Origin: Eledone cirrhosa
Lineage: Eukaryota; Mollusca; Cephalopoda; Octopoda; Eledonidae
DNA length: 64,000 nucleotides
Assembly (NCBI GenBank): GCA_964016885.1
Contig: OZ024743.1
Location: forward strand, 184,505,903 to 184,569,902
Direction: 5' to 3'
The notes below the pieces were generated by a model. It saw nothing but the letters and a program-made list of their open reading frames with translations, searched no databases and was not told the origin of the DNA. Shown here piece by piece: positions 30,775 through 41,449 of the stretch (position 1 is its first letter; each line of letters opens with the position of its first letter). The position numbers and the translations under genes were made by a program.

Positions 30775-32209
30775 AATATAAATAGGCTGTCCTGAAATCC
30801 TGACCAGAAAGAATTTTCTATCATCAAAATAAATCGTCACCTTCCCTTGTCACTGGGCTCTGAATACTACTAACGAACAATATCTTGCCACTCTCTATTT
30901 CACCATAACAACAACAAAACAAAAACATCGTCAACCTTTATGATTTGTAGTAATCTTATTTGTTCTTTTATTCACAGAAGTGAAGTAAATTTTATATTTA
31001 AACGAAACCACTTATTTTGTCATGTTATTTCATCTCTAACACTTACTAACTTCGCTTCACTTCAATGGGGCTCTGAGGTTGTAGGTCAGTATTAAGTTGG
31101 TTGTATATGGCAGACTAAGAAAAACCATCGTGGGAAAATGTCGAGATTTCGTTATATATGTACCTGTGAATTGGAGGACAACTGAAAGAGGACATTTGCA
31201 CTAGCGTTCAAGTTTATCGTGGCTTTGGGGGGCTTTCTCCATGAATGACCCTCGGAGGGATTTTATTATGTTTGATCTTTTAAATGTTTAGTTTTTTAGT
31301 CTGTTATAAACCTTTTCTTTCATGCACACCCCACTGTACCGTCTTTATCGTCTTCTTAATATAAGCCCTGTGTGGCTAATAAAGAAACCATTATGGTGGC
31401 ATTAAACTAGCAAACATGTCCCTTCTCTTTTCAAAATGGTACCACGTAATTTAAGGGAGATTTGGCTGCTATTTCTAGCATGTAAAATAATTTCACGGAA
31501 GCTCCCTTTTAAAGATATTGTTTTAAGGACTTTCTCAGTATCCTAACAAGCTGTTCCATTCATATTTTATACTTTAATGACTAGAAATTTTGGTGATGTA
31601 TACAAAACATTCTTAATGAATTTCCGTTTTTGTTGTAAAAAGAAAAAATATCTCGCAGCAGCTATTGGCGACTCTCAAAGAGAAGGGGAGATAATTGGCC
31701 TTTTGGCTGCAGTTGCAGCTACGCCATCGATTATTTTTGGCTTTAAACATTATTTGAATTATTGGCAGAGCTGTTCTGCTAAAGAACGAGTCGAAGGTGG
31801 AGGCTAGCGACACGACCACCAGATATGATGGTTAGTTGCGATATTAGCGAGCTCCTGCCAGACAAATAAACAACATTGGACAAATAGCGATAAACTATTA
31901 AGGGAGATGGAACAATGGGTGACACTGTTAGCTCCAAAGAAAATTCTCACAGCCCAGTGGTGTAGCTACGACGAGGCGAGTAAAGGCCACCAAAACACTG
32001 TAATATGGTCGGAAACAGTAAAGACATCCATACCACATCTTCCTTCGTGCAGGATAACAAGGGATACGTTCATGCCTGTTCTTGAATATTTATTACACTC
32101 TCCATTCAATGCTGCAACAACTAGCAATAGGCCTGTGATCTGTCATGACAGGCGTGGGATATAAGCACATAGGTTACGTATCTCGAGACCTCAGAAAGGG
32201 TCAGGAACG
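30775..32209. other. No gene recognised
   Basis: AT-rich with a 76-codon chance-size frame at 31577-31807 (contains AAIGDSQREGEIIGLLAA) that matches nothing I know. No repeat signature seen. Confidence 0.4.
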
Positions 32210-32540
32210 GAGCAATTTTGACAATTAGCAACTGGAACGTTACAACCCTTACAGGCAAGGAGCAGGAATTAATGGAGGAGGCCAGATGCTACTGACTAGA
32301 TATAGTCGGGGTTTCCTCAACAAAATTCCATGGCTCTGGTACTGTAGATTTGGATGAATGATAGAGACTCCACTATTCAGTTGTGACGCCAGAAATGACT
32401 GCATAGGTGAGAGTGGAAATATTTACATGTCCCTGCCTGTCAGTATGTGTTAGGGACTGGATTCCATTAAGAGGGACGATTTGTCTCTTGAAGCTTAGGT
32501 TGAAAAATAAGTCTCTGTAGCTGGCAGGACCGGAATTAGA
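32210..32540 (+). mobile_element. LINE endonuclease N-terminal fragment (other family)
   Basis: Translation gives LTISNWNVTTLTGKEQEL, LDIVGVSSTKFHGSGTVDLD, then VEIFTCPCLSVCVRDWIPL. This is an AP-endonuclease start (NWNVTTL) of a LINE family different from LINE-I/II, with an in-frame stop and a frame change. Confidence 0.78.
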
Positions 32541-32679
32541 ACTTGATGCCTAGTGTCCTTCAGGTTTAGAATACACAGCAAACCCCCAATTTTACATATC
32601 AAAACCGGCTTGGCGCAAGTAACTGGAACTGAAAAGTTATACATACAGGTATTAAATTTTAAGTATCTAACCATCCGCA

Positions 32680-32830
32680 TTTTACGTCCACTTTCCACAC
32701 TAGTATGTGTTGGATGGGTTGTCACAACCCGAGACCAGACATATCGGAGCGATCTCATCTTGTATTACATATTTAGAATGGTTTCTATGGCTGGATGCCC
32801 TTCCTCCTCCCCTTTAGAATGTTTACTGGG
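32680..32830 (-). mobile_element. Diverged LINE/SINE tail
   Basis: CATTTTACGTCCACTTTCCA, CACTAGTATGTGTTGGATGG and GGCTGGATGCCCTTCCTCC. Confidence 0.75.
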
Positions 32831-32918
32831 TGCATTGTTTTTGCGATACCAGCAAATATTATTAGATTGATAACAATCTGATGTCTCTAAAGTTGAGAAA
32901 ATATGAAGGATATTAAAT

Positions 32919-32987
32919 AATTGTTTCTATTTTTGGCACAAGGCCAGCAGTACATTACTGGTACTTTATTTTATGAAGTAAGGATAT
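32919..32987 (-). mobile_element. SINE-A tail fragment
   Basis: ATTGTTTCTATTTTTGGCAC to CTGGTACTTTATTTTATG; a small internal deletion. Confidence 0.8.
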
Positions 32988-33164
32988 ATAATAATTATAT
33001 TTGTTAAAAATATAGTTCTCGCTGTCAAATGGATAAAACTAAAAAGACCAGCAAAGGGCACAAAAAAATTGCTATGGCCGTCGTTGGTGCCCCCTCCCGG
33101 TTGTGGGATGAGGGAAAATACCCCCTTTCCCACCATTAAATCCGGCCCTGGCAGCTGATGGCAA

Positions 33165-33320
33165 ATGAGTTTAACTGATTTTTAATGGTCGTGTTGAGAG
33201 TCCATGATTCTGTCCCGTAGAGAAGTATGGTGATTCGATTGAATCGAACCAGTTGATAACTGGCAGTACTATTTACTTTATCAACCCCGGATGGAGGAGG
33301 GTACAGTCAATCTCAATAGG
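33165..33320 (-). mobile_element. LINE C-terminal fragment and SINE relic
   Basis: The minus strand reads TILLYGTESWTLNTTIKNQL, a LINE C-terminal motif. It is followed on the plus side by a diverged SINE body (ACTTTATCAACCCCGGATGG). Confidence 0.65.
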
Positions 33321-33547
33321 ATACGTATTAAGAATGTGCAAGCACCAATAATATTTAATCCCGACACTTACCGTTTCTGTGCTTTCAAATGAAAATAAAA
33401 ACAGTGTTATTTTATTCGGTAATAAAAAAAAAAATCATATTTTATTAAATGTTACATTACGTCAGTTTTGTTGCAATCAAGCGGGAGAAAAAAGTACATA
33501 CAAACCGAGTTAAAATAAAATACGGAAATCTACTCTCAGATCTCAAA

Positions 33548-33895
33548 TGATGGGGGAAAAGCGGGGGAGTGGAAAATCGGCAATTTTTCTCGGTTGTCTC
33601 CGTTGATTTAAAAAAAAAACAGAATTAGTCGTTTAGTTTACATATTGAGACCCCCAACCCATCCTATCTATTGTATAACGTATGGGACTGCTCGTAATGT
33701 ACATTTTTGTCATGTATAATGTTTTTTGATGTATAAAGAAAATCAATTGTCGCAGGAATCCTACTACTTAAAATTAAATTTCGACGGATGTAGAGCAGCA
33801 AAATTTAATAAACGGGGGAGATGAAGAGCGGGGAGTTGGAAAAAAACATCTGAAAAATAAATAGGGAGGGGGGGGGGGTTATTTGAGACTCGAAA
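33548..33895 (+). repeat. Left direct repeat of the MAEL interval
   Basis: Starts TGGGGGAAAAGCGGGGGAGT and includes TGGAAAATCGG, AGAATTAGTCGTTTAGTTTA, ATGTTTTTTGATGTATAAAG and CGGGGGAGATGAAGAGC. A diverged copy in the same orientation lies at 38580-38862. No coding content. It ends about 85 bp before the MAEL TATA-like element. Confidence 0.82.
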
Positions 33896-33979
33896 GTAAA
33901 TTTGTTTTGGTGGGGAATTCCAAGTGTTTTTTATAGCTTACTCTAAACGGTGCAGGGACAGATAACTCTTACATACTGT

Positions 33980-33987
33980 TATATAAA
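33980..33987 (+). promoter_or_regulatory. TATA-like element upstream of MAEL
   Basis: TATATAAA at 33980-33987 lies 55-62 bases before the MAEL ATG, leaving room for a start site near 34010 and a short leader. Core-promoter role inferred from position. Confidence 0.45.
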
Positions 33988-34041
33988 ACTTAGTTTGCAG
34001 TCGTATCTAGTTAGAACGTTTGTAACTCTACACCGTTAAAC

Positions 34042-35694
34042 ATGCCTCCAAATAAGAAAATACAACATAACGCTTTTTATTATTATATGAAAGATTTAAT
34101 GGAAGAGATGAAACTTAATGGCCATAATTTCCCTAATGGTTTAGCAGATGTTGTGACTATTGCTGGCCCCAAATGGAAGCTGCTGACGGCCAACGAAAAA
34201 TACCCTTATGAAAAAATGTCTCGTGAAGTTAGAGAAAATTCACGTAAAAAGAATAACAACACCAACAATAAGAAAAAGGATTCGCGTATGGATTGTACAG
34301 GGCAGTTGATTTCTAACCATTGTGAACCCCTCGACGAAATTGCTAAACAATACGCTGAACAAGAACGAGATGTTACCTCAAAATGGCCGCATAATACTGA
34401 TATATTATATGAAAAGTTTTACTTACTGAATTTCCAGATACTGTGTAAGACTTCAGACGACGAATGCTTACCAGTTGAAGTTTCTATGTTGGAATACAAT
34501 ATGAAGGAAGGTGTTAGTAAAGAGATGCACCAATTTATTAACGCGGGTCCAATTCCCGTTGGTTACAGATATGAGGCGCAATTCCACAGTGACAACACTC
34601 ACCAAATTCCCATAGAAAATTTTGAAATGGCCACATCTGATTATACTCAACTGTGGAAAAATTTGCTTAAATTTTCTCGTAATAAACAATTTTATTGTTT
34701 GTCAAAAGATTTCAGAGAGGTTGAAAGCTGTTTGAATTGGATTCGAGTACGAAGTGAAAATGCTAGATCGGAATATATTCAACTTTATGCACTTGAGAAG
34801 CTCGTCATGGATTTGTTTAAACATAACGGCTTTCCAGTAGCGAAATATCAAATTCTTGACATGCTGACAACCACTGCATTCGATTATGAACCCAATACTC
34901 GTTGTCCTTGGCACGAACAGGCTAGTCTTATTCATTGTAGCTTAGCTATTATTCGAAGATATGCTTACGCCATGTCAGATTCTCTCGTCAATGTTTATGA
35001 ATTCACACTCACATCTCAGCACCTCCCCGTGAAAGATAGTAAAAGTAAAGGCGTATCGTTAAACCCTCCCCATTTCGGCAATAGAAAAAATAACTCTCGC
35101 TCAGCTGCCCAAAGAAACAAACGTTGGTCTGAAAACACGACACAACCCTCTTCTAACGTTCAACCGAATTTTCATTCTTCAAATGACGAATTGGAAGCTC
35201 TCCGCAAGCCACTTACCAGCGCTAACGTTGCTTTTGCGTCGGCAAAACACAGTTATTTGGATAGTAATGTAGAATTTCCACTGGGAACGAAATCTGAAAA
35301 CGAATCTGATTGTTGTAGTCATGACGCTAATGTATGTGATAGTTTAAGCGAGTGTGATAGTGAAATAAATCGTATATGTGAAGAAAACGAAGTTCTGCAG
35401 AATCCATTCCACTTTGAACCCGTTTTCCCAAATCTATCGGGCACAAGTAGTAAGTTACCAGCATCGACCACTGCTCCTCGGACGTGGTTAAGCTCAACAC
35501 CAAAACCTTCACAGATATCAGAAACTGAGTTTCCATCTTTAACCAGCAGTATTTGTTCAGGAACTCGAGGTGCAACTCCTTCCTACCGACAACAAGTGGC
35601 TATGCAAAGAAATGTACCTAGCAGGCCTTGTTTTGCCGCGATGGTAGGTCGAGGACGTGGACGGGGCATAATTGCAAATGCTTGTCCGAAATAG
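34042..35694 (+). CDS. MAEL: Maelstrom homologue (piRNA pathway, HMG box + MAEL domain), single exon
   Basis: Maelstrom acts in the PIWI-piRNA transposon-silencing pathway of germline cells. The 550-residue frame is intact. Residues 4-75 form the HMG box (AFYYYMKDLMEEMKL, PNGLADVVTIAGPKWKLL, NEKYPYEKMS). Residues 76-110 are a Lys/Asn-rich linker. Residues 122-330 form the MAEL domain (FYLLNFQI, MHQFINAGPIPVGYRYEAQF, HQIPIENFE, NTRCPWHEQASLIHCSLA). The family's Glu-Cys-His-Cys set is present as E146, C288, H291 and C299. The Ser/Asn-rich tail ends with GRGRGRG near residue 537. The ATG has A at -3. A possible poly(A) signal ATTAAA lies at 35796-35801. The lack of introns is unusual for this family and suggests a retrocopy or an intron-poor lineage copy. 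Base use is AT-rich like the surroundings. Identity is from motif recognition. Confidence 0.94.
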   Translation: MPPNKKIQHNAFYYYMKDLMEEMKLNGHNFPNGLADVVTIAGPKWKLLTANEKYPYEKMSREVRENSRKKNNNTNNKKKDSRMDCTGQLISNHCEPLDEIAKQYAEQERDVTSKWPHNTDILYEKFYLLNFQILCKTSDDECLPVEVSMLEYNMKEGVSKEMHQFINAGPIPVGYRYEAQFHSDNTHQIPIENFEMATSDYTQLWKNLLKFSRNKQFYCLSKDFREVESCLNWIRVRSENARSEYIQLYALEKLVMDLFKHNGFPVAKYQILDMLTTTAFDYEPNTRCPWHEQASLIHCSLAIIRRYAYAMSDSLVNVYEFTLTSQHLPVKDSKSKGVSLNPPHFGNRKNNSRSAAQRNKRWSENTTQPSSNVQPNFHSSNDELEALRKPLTSANVAFASAKHSYLDSNVEFPLGTKSENESDCCSHDANVCDSLSECDSEINRICEENEVLQNPFHFEPVFPNLSGTSSKLPASTTAPRTWLSSTPKPSQISETEFPSLTSSICSGTRGATPSYRQQVAMQRNVPSRPCFAAMVGRGRGRGIIANACPK

Positions 35695-36159
35695 TTTTTT
35701 CACATACTTCAAACATATTGACATACGTACATTTACTTACACATCGACATACATAAAAAATTATTTTTCCAAACATAAATTCTTGCCTATAATCTATTAA
35801 ATCTGCAAACTAAATCTTAGCTAACTTTCTGTGAGTTACGAACTCTTCTGATCATTGTTTTAACACTCCTCGTGGCATGCTGAATTAAGATAATGTATCT
35901 CAAAAGTAAATAACCACTCTTTACATACCGTCAGAACTTCTATTCTTAGGACGTTTTTACAATTTGTTGAAATTATTCGTAAAATATATATATATATATA
36001 TATATATAATGTTTGTGCAAAAGTTGACTGTATTTTCCATATTGCTATTTCCAAACATTCAGATTTGTTTACCTACAAAATTGCTATTTCGAAACAGTTC
36101 ATCATCAAAGTTTTTGCAAAATTATTTAATGTACCTTTAATTTATTTTTAATAATCATA
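35695..36159. other. MAEL 3' flank with (AT)n
   Basis: Putative 3' UTR with ATTAAA at 35796, then AT-rich sequence with a (TA)n tract at about 35982-36007. No poly(A) stretch directly after the stop. Confidence 0.5.
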
Positions 36160-36380
36160 AGATAGTATGGGTATCATAGATAATAGATTTTGTTTAAAGA
36201 AAATGAAAATATCTCGTCCGATTCACCGGATTTATTTTGTAAGCTCCGCTCTCTCTCTCACACATGCGTGCACGCAAGCCGATGGCAGAATCCTAACGAA
36301 ACTTAAATCTAATTCTATCCCTAACCCGTATATACGCAATGGATCCAGTGAATCGAACGAGATGTTTTTTATAGTTTTAC
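36160..36380 (+). mobile_element. Foldback element with ~21-bp termini
   Basis: ATCTCGTCCGATTCACCGGA at 36210 is inverted at the right end as GGATCCAGTGAATCGAACGA (about 36342-36361) followed by GAT. The left flank matches 27790-27860 in reverse. Another diverged member lies at 36600-36840. Confidence 0.75.
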
Positions 36381-36599
36381 TTTATACTTAAAGATTTTTT
36401 TTCCTTGAATAATGGCATCCAGTGTTTGATTTTGTAATTATCTTTTCGGCGCTCCTTCGTTAATACGTCGTATTTCAAATAGAAACAAATGTTTGTTTCA
36501 ATTTTGAAATCCGGTTTAGTAACAAAGAAGCGTCAACTCTTCAATTAATAAAATGCTGCCCTCTGATTATTCATCCAAATGATGTGGAATAAAAGCAAA

Positions 36600-36845
36600 C
36601 ATATGTAGATATTTGTCCGATTTACCGGATTCGTTTCGCAAGTTCCTCTCATATATATATAGTGTATGTGTGGAGAGAGGGATGGACTCCTGGGTTTTAA
36701 CGCCCAAGATGCGGTGTATATCTCGACGTGCCCCTACAATTCTGTGAGGAGTTCAAAACCCATGGATATATATATACATGAGCCAACGAAGGAACCCTAA
36801 ACTGTTTATACGCGATGAATCCGGAAAAGCAAGTTTCTATTTCAC
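36600..36845 (+). mobile_element. Diverged member of the foldback family
   Basis: GATATTTGTCCGATTTACCG then GATTCGTTTCGCAAG at the left, CGCGATGAATCCGGAAAAGC at the right, with an (AT)n and TGTGTGGAGAGAGGGATGG in the middle. Confidence 0.6.
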
Positions 36846-37196
36846 GTTGCTCCTGTTCATTCAGTGGGTAAAAGTGAGTTGTACCTATAATTCATAGGGT
36901 CAGCCTTGTCACACCGTGTCGATGTGATGCTTTTGTGTTGCATCAGCTAAACTCTGGTTTAACACATTGATGACACATCCAATACGGCGCACGTATTTGC
37001 CATAGGAATTGTATCGGACTGTATTTCATTGTACATCGAAAATCGATAAAATAGGTTTAGATATAAATCGATTACTCAGTTCTGTCATGACATATTAGAT
37101 CTTTATATGTTTTATGTTTACAAACTTTATCATGTGACTTTAACAACTCATTGGTGTTTTTCTGCTCTCCTAAACTTCTCATTGCTAGAAGCAGTT

Positions 37197-38103
37197 TCTA
37201 TTTGGTAGTATTGGTAGAGTATCGGATATGTTTAAGGCATATAGTTACGTTCTGAGTTCACATCCCGGCGATATCCAATTTTAGTGGACTAAATGCTGCT
37301 TACGTGCTGTAGTTGCTGTTTACTTCAATGTATGAGGCTATTCCAACAAATTTACATTCCCTTTTTTTAGCCGTTAAAAGAAATATAGATTTATTTATTG
37401 TTTTTTTGTTTTTTTTTTTGCGATTTATTTGCCACTAGAGCATTAGGCGGGGGAAGTTTTTACAAAAATCAAGTACAAACATTTAACGAGTGATTAAAAA
37501 GGAATATAAAAAATTAAGTCCTCAATAGAGAGGCAGCCTTTTGGGGTCACACACACCCCCGTAGAAATTGTGCGACCTTTCTGCCAGGGAGCACAGAGAG
37601 AGGGGGGTGCTCCCTTCTTCTCTTACCTGTACAAGCCGATATAGAGAGATGGGCCATTATTGCTACTTTCACCCATCTTTCATGGAATTGGCTGGGACTG
37701 AGTGCCTTTCTCTCCACCTTGATCCTTCTTTCGGAGTGGTATCGGAAGAAGAGGACCATTTGTTGGCCGGCGACATATCCCCACAGATCGGCAAAAAAAA
37801 CAAACAAAAACGTGGCAAATAAATCGCAAAAAAAAAAAACAATAAATAAATCTATATTTCTTTTAACGGCTAAAAAAAAGGGAATGTAAATTTGTTGGAA
37901 TAGCCTCATACATTGAAGTAAGCAACTACAGCACGTAAGCAGCATTTAGTCCACTAAAATTGGATATCGCCCACATCCCTCCTAAGTTAGCTTTACCTTT
38001 CATTTTTACGGGGTCGATAAAGTACCAGTAACGCACTTGAGTCGATTTAATCGACTCCCTCCCTCCCCCAAATTGTTGGCGTGTCTAAATCAGAAACCAT
38101 TAT
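37197..38103 (+). mobile_element. SINE (older subfamily) split by a foldback transposon
   Basis: The head 37197-37266 (GGTAGTATTGGTAGAGTATC; B-box TCTGAGTTCACATCCC) continues at 37972 (CACATCCCTCCTAAGTTAGC) to the tail AATCAGAAACCATTATTATT. Together they restore one SINE with the TCGATTTAATCGACTCCC variant body. Confidence 0.9.
37267..37971. mobile_element. 705-bp foldback DNA transposon with ~160-bp TIRs and 8-bp TSD
   Basis: Terminal inverted repeats begin GGCGATATCCAATTTTAGTG at 37267 and, inverted, end at 37971. The arms (37267-37435 and 37812-37971) differ only by a 3-nt indel and poly-T length. CACATCCC is duplicated at 37259-37266 and 37972-37979, so the target is a SINE B-box. Eight-base duplications fit hAT, P or Merlin-type transposases; the termini do not decide which. 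The 380-bp core has no convincing protein, so the element is non-autonomous and must have been moved by a transposase encoded elsewhere. The near-identical arms imply a recent insertion. Confidence 0.95.
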
Positions 38104-38108
38104 TATTT

Positions 38109-38213
38109 ATCCCGCCGAGGTTAACTTTGCCTTTCATCCTTACGGGGTCGATAAAATAAAGTACCAGTAATGAACTGGGTAATTGCTGGCCTTGTGCCAA
38201 AAGTAGAAACGAT
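38109..38213 (+). mobile_element. SINE-A, head-truncated
   Basis: ATCCCGCCGAGGTTAACTTT at 38109 to GTGCCAAAAGTAGAAACG at 38213, starting exactly at the B-box and placed just after the split SINE. Confidence 0.92.
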
Positions 38214-38579
38214 TATTATTTTTAAAATTTATCTTGTCTTAAATTGGTTTGATGTGATCGAAATAATTTTATTTGGTAGTTTATTCCAGGAGTTAAAAAG
38301 TACTTGTTTACTGTTTTGTTTCTAAAAGATCATGTGGTTCTCTCTTGATTTGTTTACACTTTAGTAAAAAAAAAATTGAAAGCTGACGAAATTATCCGAT
38401 CATGAAACAATTTTATGTTGATTCAAAATTTCATATTCAATTGTGTGTATGTATATGTGTATATATATATATATACACACATACAATCAAGAAAAGAGAA
38501 AAGGAAGGTGTTGAGGTGATTAAAATAAGTTAATATATGGGGAGGGAGGAACTACACCTGTGGTTGGACAGTACAGGTC
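38214..38579. other. No gene recognised
   Basis: AT-rich. Includes a palindromic (TGTA/TACA) tract at about 38440-38490. Confidence 0.5.
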
Positions 38580-38862
38580 CTAAATAATGGGTGGGGTTTG
38601 GAAAATCGGTAATTTTTTTCGGTTGTCTCGTTGACTTTTTAAAAACCAGAATTAGTCGTTAAGTTTACATATTGGGACCCTAACCCATCCTATTTATTTT
38701 ATAACATGGGATTTTTTATGTTCTTTTTTATCATGTACAATGTTTTTTAATGTATAAAGAAAATTGTAGCAGGAATGCTACCACTGAAAAGAAAATTTCA
38801 CTGGTGATAGATTAGCTAAACTTAATAAGCAGGGGCGGGGACGATTATTCGAGACCCAAGAG
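38580..38862 (+). repeat. Right direct repeat of the MAEL interval
   Basis: TGGAAAATCGGTAATTTTTT, AGAATTAGTCGTTAAGTTTA, AACCCATCCTATTTATTTTA, ATGTTTTTTAATGTATAAAG and TAATAAGCAGGGGCGGGGAC parallel 33548-33895 with roughly 75-80% identity by eye. Confidence 0.82.
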
Positions 38863-39346
38863 TACAACCTGCAGACAATGGCATTGTCATGGAGGACAGC
38901 CAGCTATATCTGCTGCATCGACCATTCCACTTCAAGTAGCTCCTTCCTCAGGCAAGTGACTTTCCTTCTGATTTGGTGAAGTAAAATGGTAGTTGAGGGA
39001 TCAAAGATATTAAATGCTTTAAGATCATTGAGTTTAGTGTATCACTTTTACTTTTGTCAATCAGCTGCTAGTAACATTGCATGGTGTTTCTTTGGCATAA
39101 ATTTTACTTTTCTCTTTCTTGGAATTATTATTTAACACCATGTCACCTGACTGCTAAGCAAAATATAAGCTGTAGACAAAACTAAAAGTGAAATGCTAAA
39201 CTTGGTGGTGAGTTCATTGCCTCTCTTTCTCATTTCTTCTAATGAGGTCAACCAGTTATATTTGTTTGTGTTATAATCTTGTTTGTTAATGTTGTATTCA
39301 TAATGCTGGTGAATATGAAGCTATTCTCGAATTAAGTTCCTATATT
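38863..39346. other. No gene recognised
   Basis: No repeat signature or coding frame that can be supported. Confidence 0.45.
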
Positions 39347-39547
39347 GATTTCTAATTTAAACACAAGACCAACAAAGTTTCGAGGAAGAGCAATATTGAT
39401 TAATCAACCCCAGTACTTGACTAGTATTTATTTTATTGACTCCAAAAGAATAATAGGAAAAGTTGACCCCAGCAGGATTTGAACTCAGAACAAATACCAT
39501 AATGGTATTTTATCGATGCTCTGCAAATTCTGCCAATCCACAACACT
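39347..39547 (-). mobile_element. Old SINE of the variant subfamily
   Basis: TTTCTAATTTAAACACAAGA, GACTCCAAAAGAATAATAGG, AGCAGGATTTGAACTCAG (B-box region inverted) and TCTGCCAATCCACAACAC. Confidence 0.85.
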
Positions 39548-40069
39548 AAGAGTCCCTATATTGGAAACTAACATTCTTTAATTACAAGGATGCAATTTTG
39601 TGCATATTAGTCACCCATTTGTCTCCATTTACTAAAAAGTCATTGTTTTCAATATACCTTCATATGTGAAGGTTGGATGTTATGCTCTCCATCCCAGTGG
39701 GTCAATGCTATCTTCAAATGTAACTCTAGAAAATATTAACTAAGAAAGATGACAAAAGTCTGCTAACCAAGCAGAGCTGGGAAGTGATGAGAGAAATGTT
39801 AGAAGGGAAACAGCTAGATTATATGCCTAAACCATCCTTTTTTACAGGCATGCTGACTTGAGAGAAATCGACATTGGTAATATCAGATAGACTTTTGAAG
39901 ATTATTTCAGCAAAGTTTTCTAATTTAGCTGATGAAAAGAGATATAAATCAATTACAGTATACTTAAGTATTCCTTTTTAATATAATGTTTGCTTGATGT
40001 GGTTCAATTTATTGAGGCACCCTAGCATAATTGAAAACAGCAAATTTGCTTTTAAGGTTATGCTTGTTA
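39548..40069. other. No gene recognised
   Basis: AT-rich sequence without recognisable repeat or frame. Confidence 0.45.
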
Positions 40070-40618
40070 TTAACACTTTTATTACCATATTTCTAATAAA
40101 ATACATCCTATGATTTTCAAATCATTTTGAAAATAAAGATTTTGAAAGGATTTAGTAATATAGCTAACTTTCTAATTATTTATCTAGTGTTTGGAGCATA
40201 GACTCTATCACAAAATTATGGAATCCTCAGTGTTTTTACGTCCACTTTTCCATGCTGGATGGGATATTTTGAGACTGTTTTACAGCCCAATGATGCCAAC
40301 CGTTTTAATCACCTCTTACAACATGCTGGGATATGGTGTATCTAATCTAAAAACTGGGATACATGCAAAAAGTGTTTTGGGATGATCTCGAATTACTGAA
40401 GCGCATAGGTGATGATGAAGGAATGCGATAAGTTGAGAAATGTATTGAAAAAGACCTGTCCAACCCTTGTAAGCATGGAAAAGCAGGTGTAAACTTATGA
40501 AGATGATGGTAAAACACTCTAACAAAGTTTTTTCATAGGACCAGCAGTAGTTTAATATCGGTTCATTAGAACAGATACTAATATCAATTCAATAGAAATA
40601 TGGTAACAAAAGGTTTAA
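40070..40618 (+). mobile_element. piggyBac-like MITE with an inserted LINE tail
   Basis: TTAACACTTTTATTACCATA at 40070 and GGTAACAAAAGGTTTAA ending 40618. The core GATTTAGTAATATAGCTAAC is at 40148. The middle (about 40228-40510) holds sequence like a LINE tail (TTTTACGTCCACTTTTCCAT; GGAAAAGCAGGTGTAAAC). TTAA at both ends. Confidence 0.8.
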
Positions 40619-41449
40619 TTATCTTAAGTGTTTTACTTTATGCTGAGAATCTCCCACCTTTACACAATGATTATTTACAATATGGAGTTATATACCATGT
40701 GCGTGGTGTGATAAGAGATTAACTTTAAAGAGTAATTTACTCTAGATATATTGAGTGAAAAAAGCTTCAGTAATTGTCTTAGGACTCAATCTGTTAATGG
40801 TAATGAGGGTTCGCCATTTTACAGTTAGTAATGGAAAGCTTTAGATTAGACTTGTCTAGCAAGCTATATTGTTTTGAATTAGCGACAAGTCAAATATCAA
40901 CTGAATAACCAGGTAAATTTAGTACATTTAACTGGATTACCGATTACCACATATTTTGGTTGTCTAGCATAAATATTTATTTTCAATAAATAAATATTTA
41001 TGCTAAAACCCATTGTATATTTGAACATTTTAAGGGACATATAACTACCCATTTTTAATTTGAAGCCTTTGCTGTGAAAGTGAAGTGTAAACATGTTCAA
41101 CTCTTTCTCCATTTACAGAAAAAGGGATTATTCTGTTGCAATTAAAATATTATTGTCCTGATCAGATAACTACATCTATGATTCTGTGGATGGAGTAATA
41201 TTGCTATAACGATACTATATATGTCATAGAAAATACCTATAATGATCAGTCTAATTTGCATATTGGTGATGTAATTTCAATCTTTATGGAAATACACAAA
41301 TTTTCTATTACTGTTGTCAATATGGTAGTAAAATAACTGACATAGATTGCTGCCATATTAAATGCTTTATAGTTTTTAGTTTTGATTTATTCTGATTTCA
41401 ATTCCACATAGGAGGATATATCAACTCAATTATATTTCTCTCTTCCTTA
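40619..41449. other. No gene recognised; contains a short perfect hairpin
   Basis: AT-rich. TAGCATAAATATTTATTTT and its inverse form a hairpin at about 40967-41006. No coding sequence supported. Confidence 0.5.

Noticed and set aside
37547..37945. 132-codon minus-strand frame in the foldback transposon
   Set aside because: It spans an inverted arm and poly-T; no transposase motifs, so not taken as a transposase.
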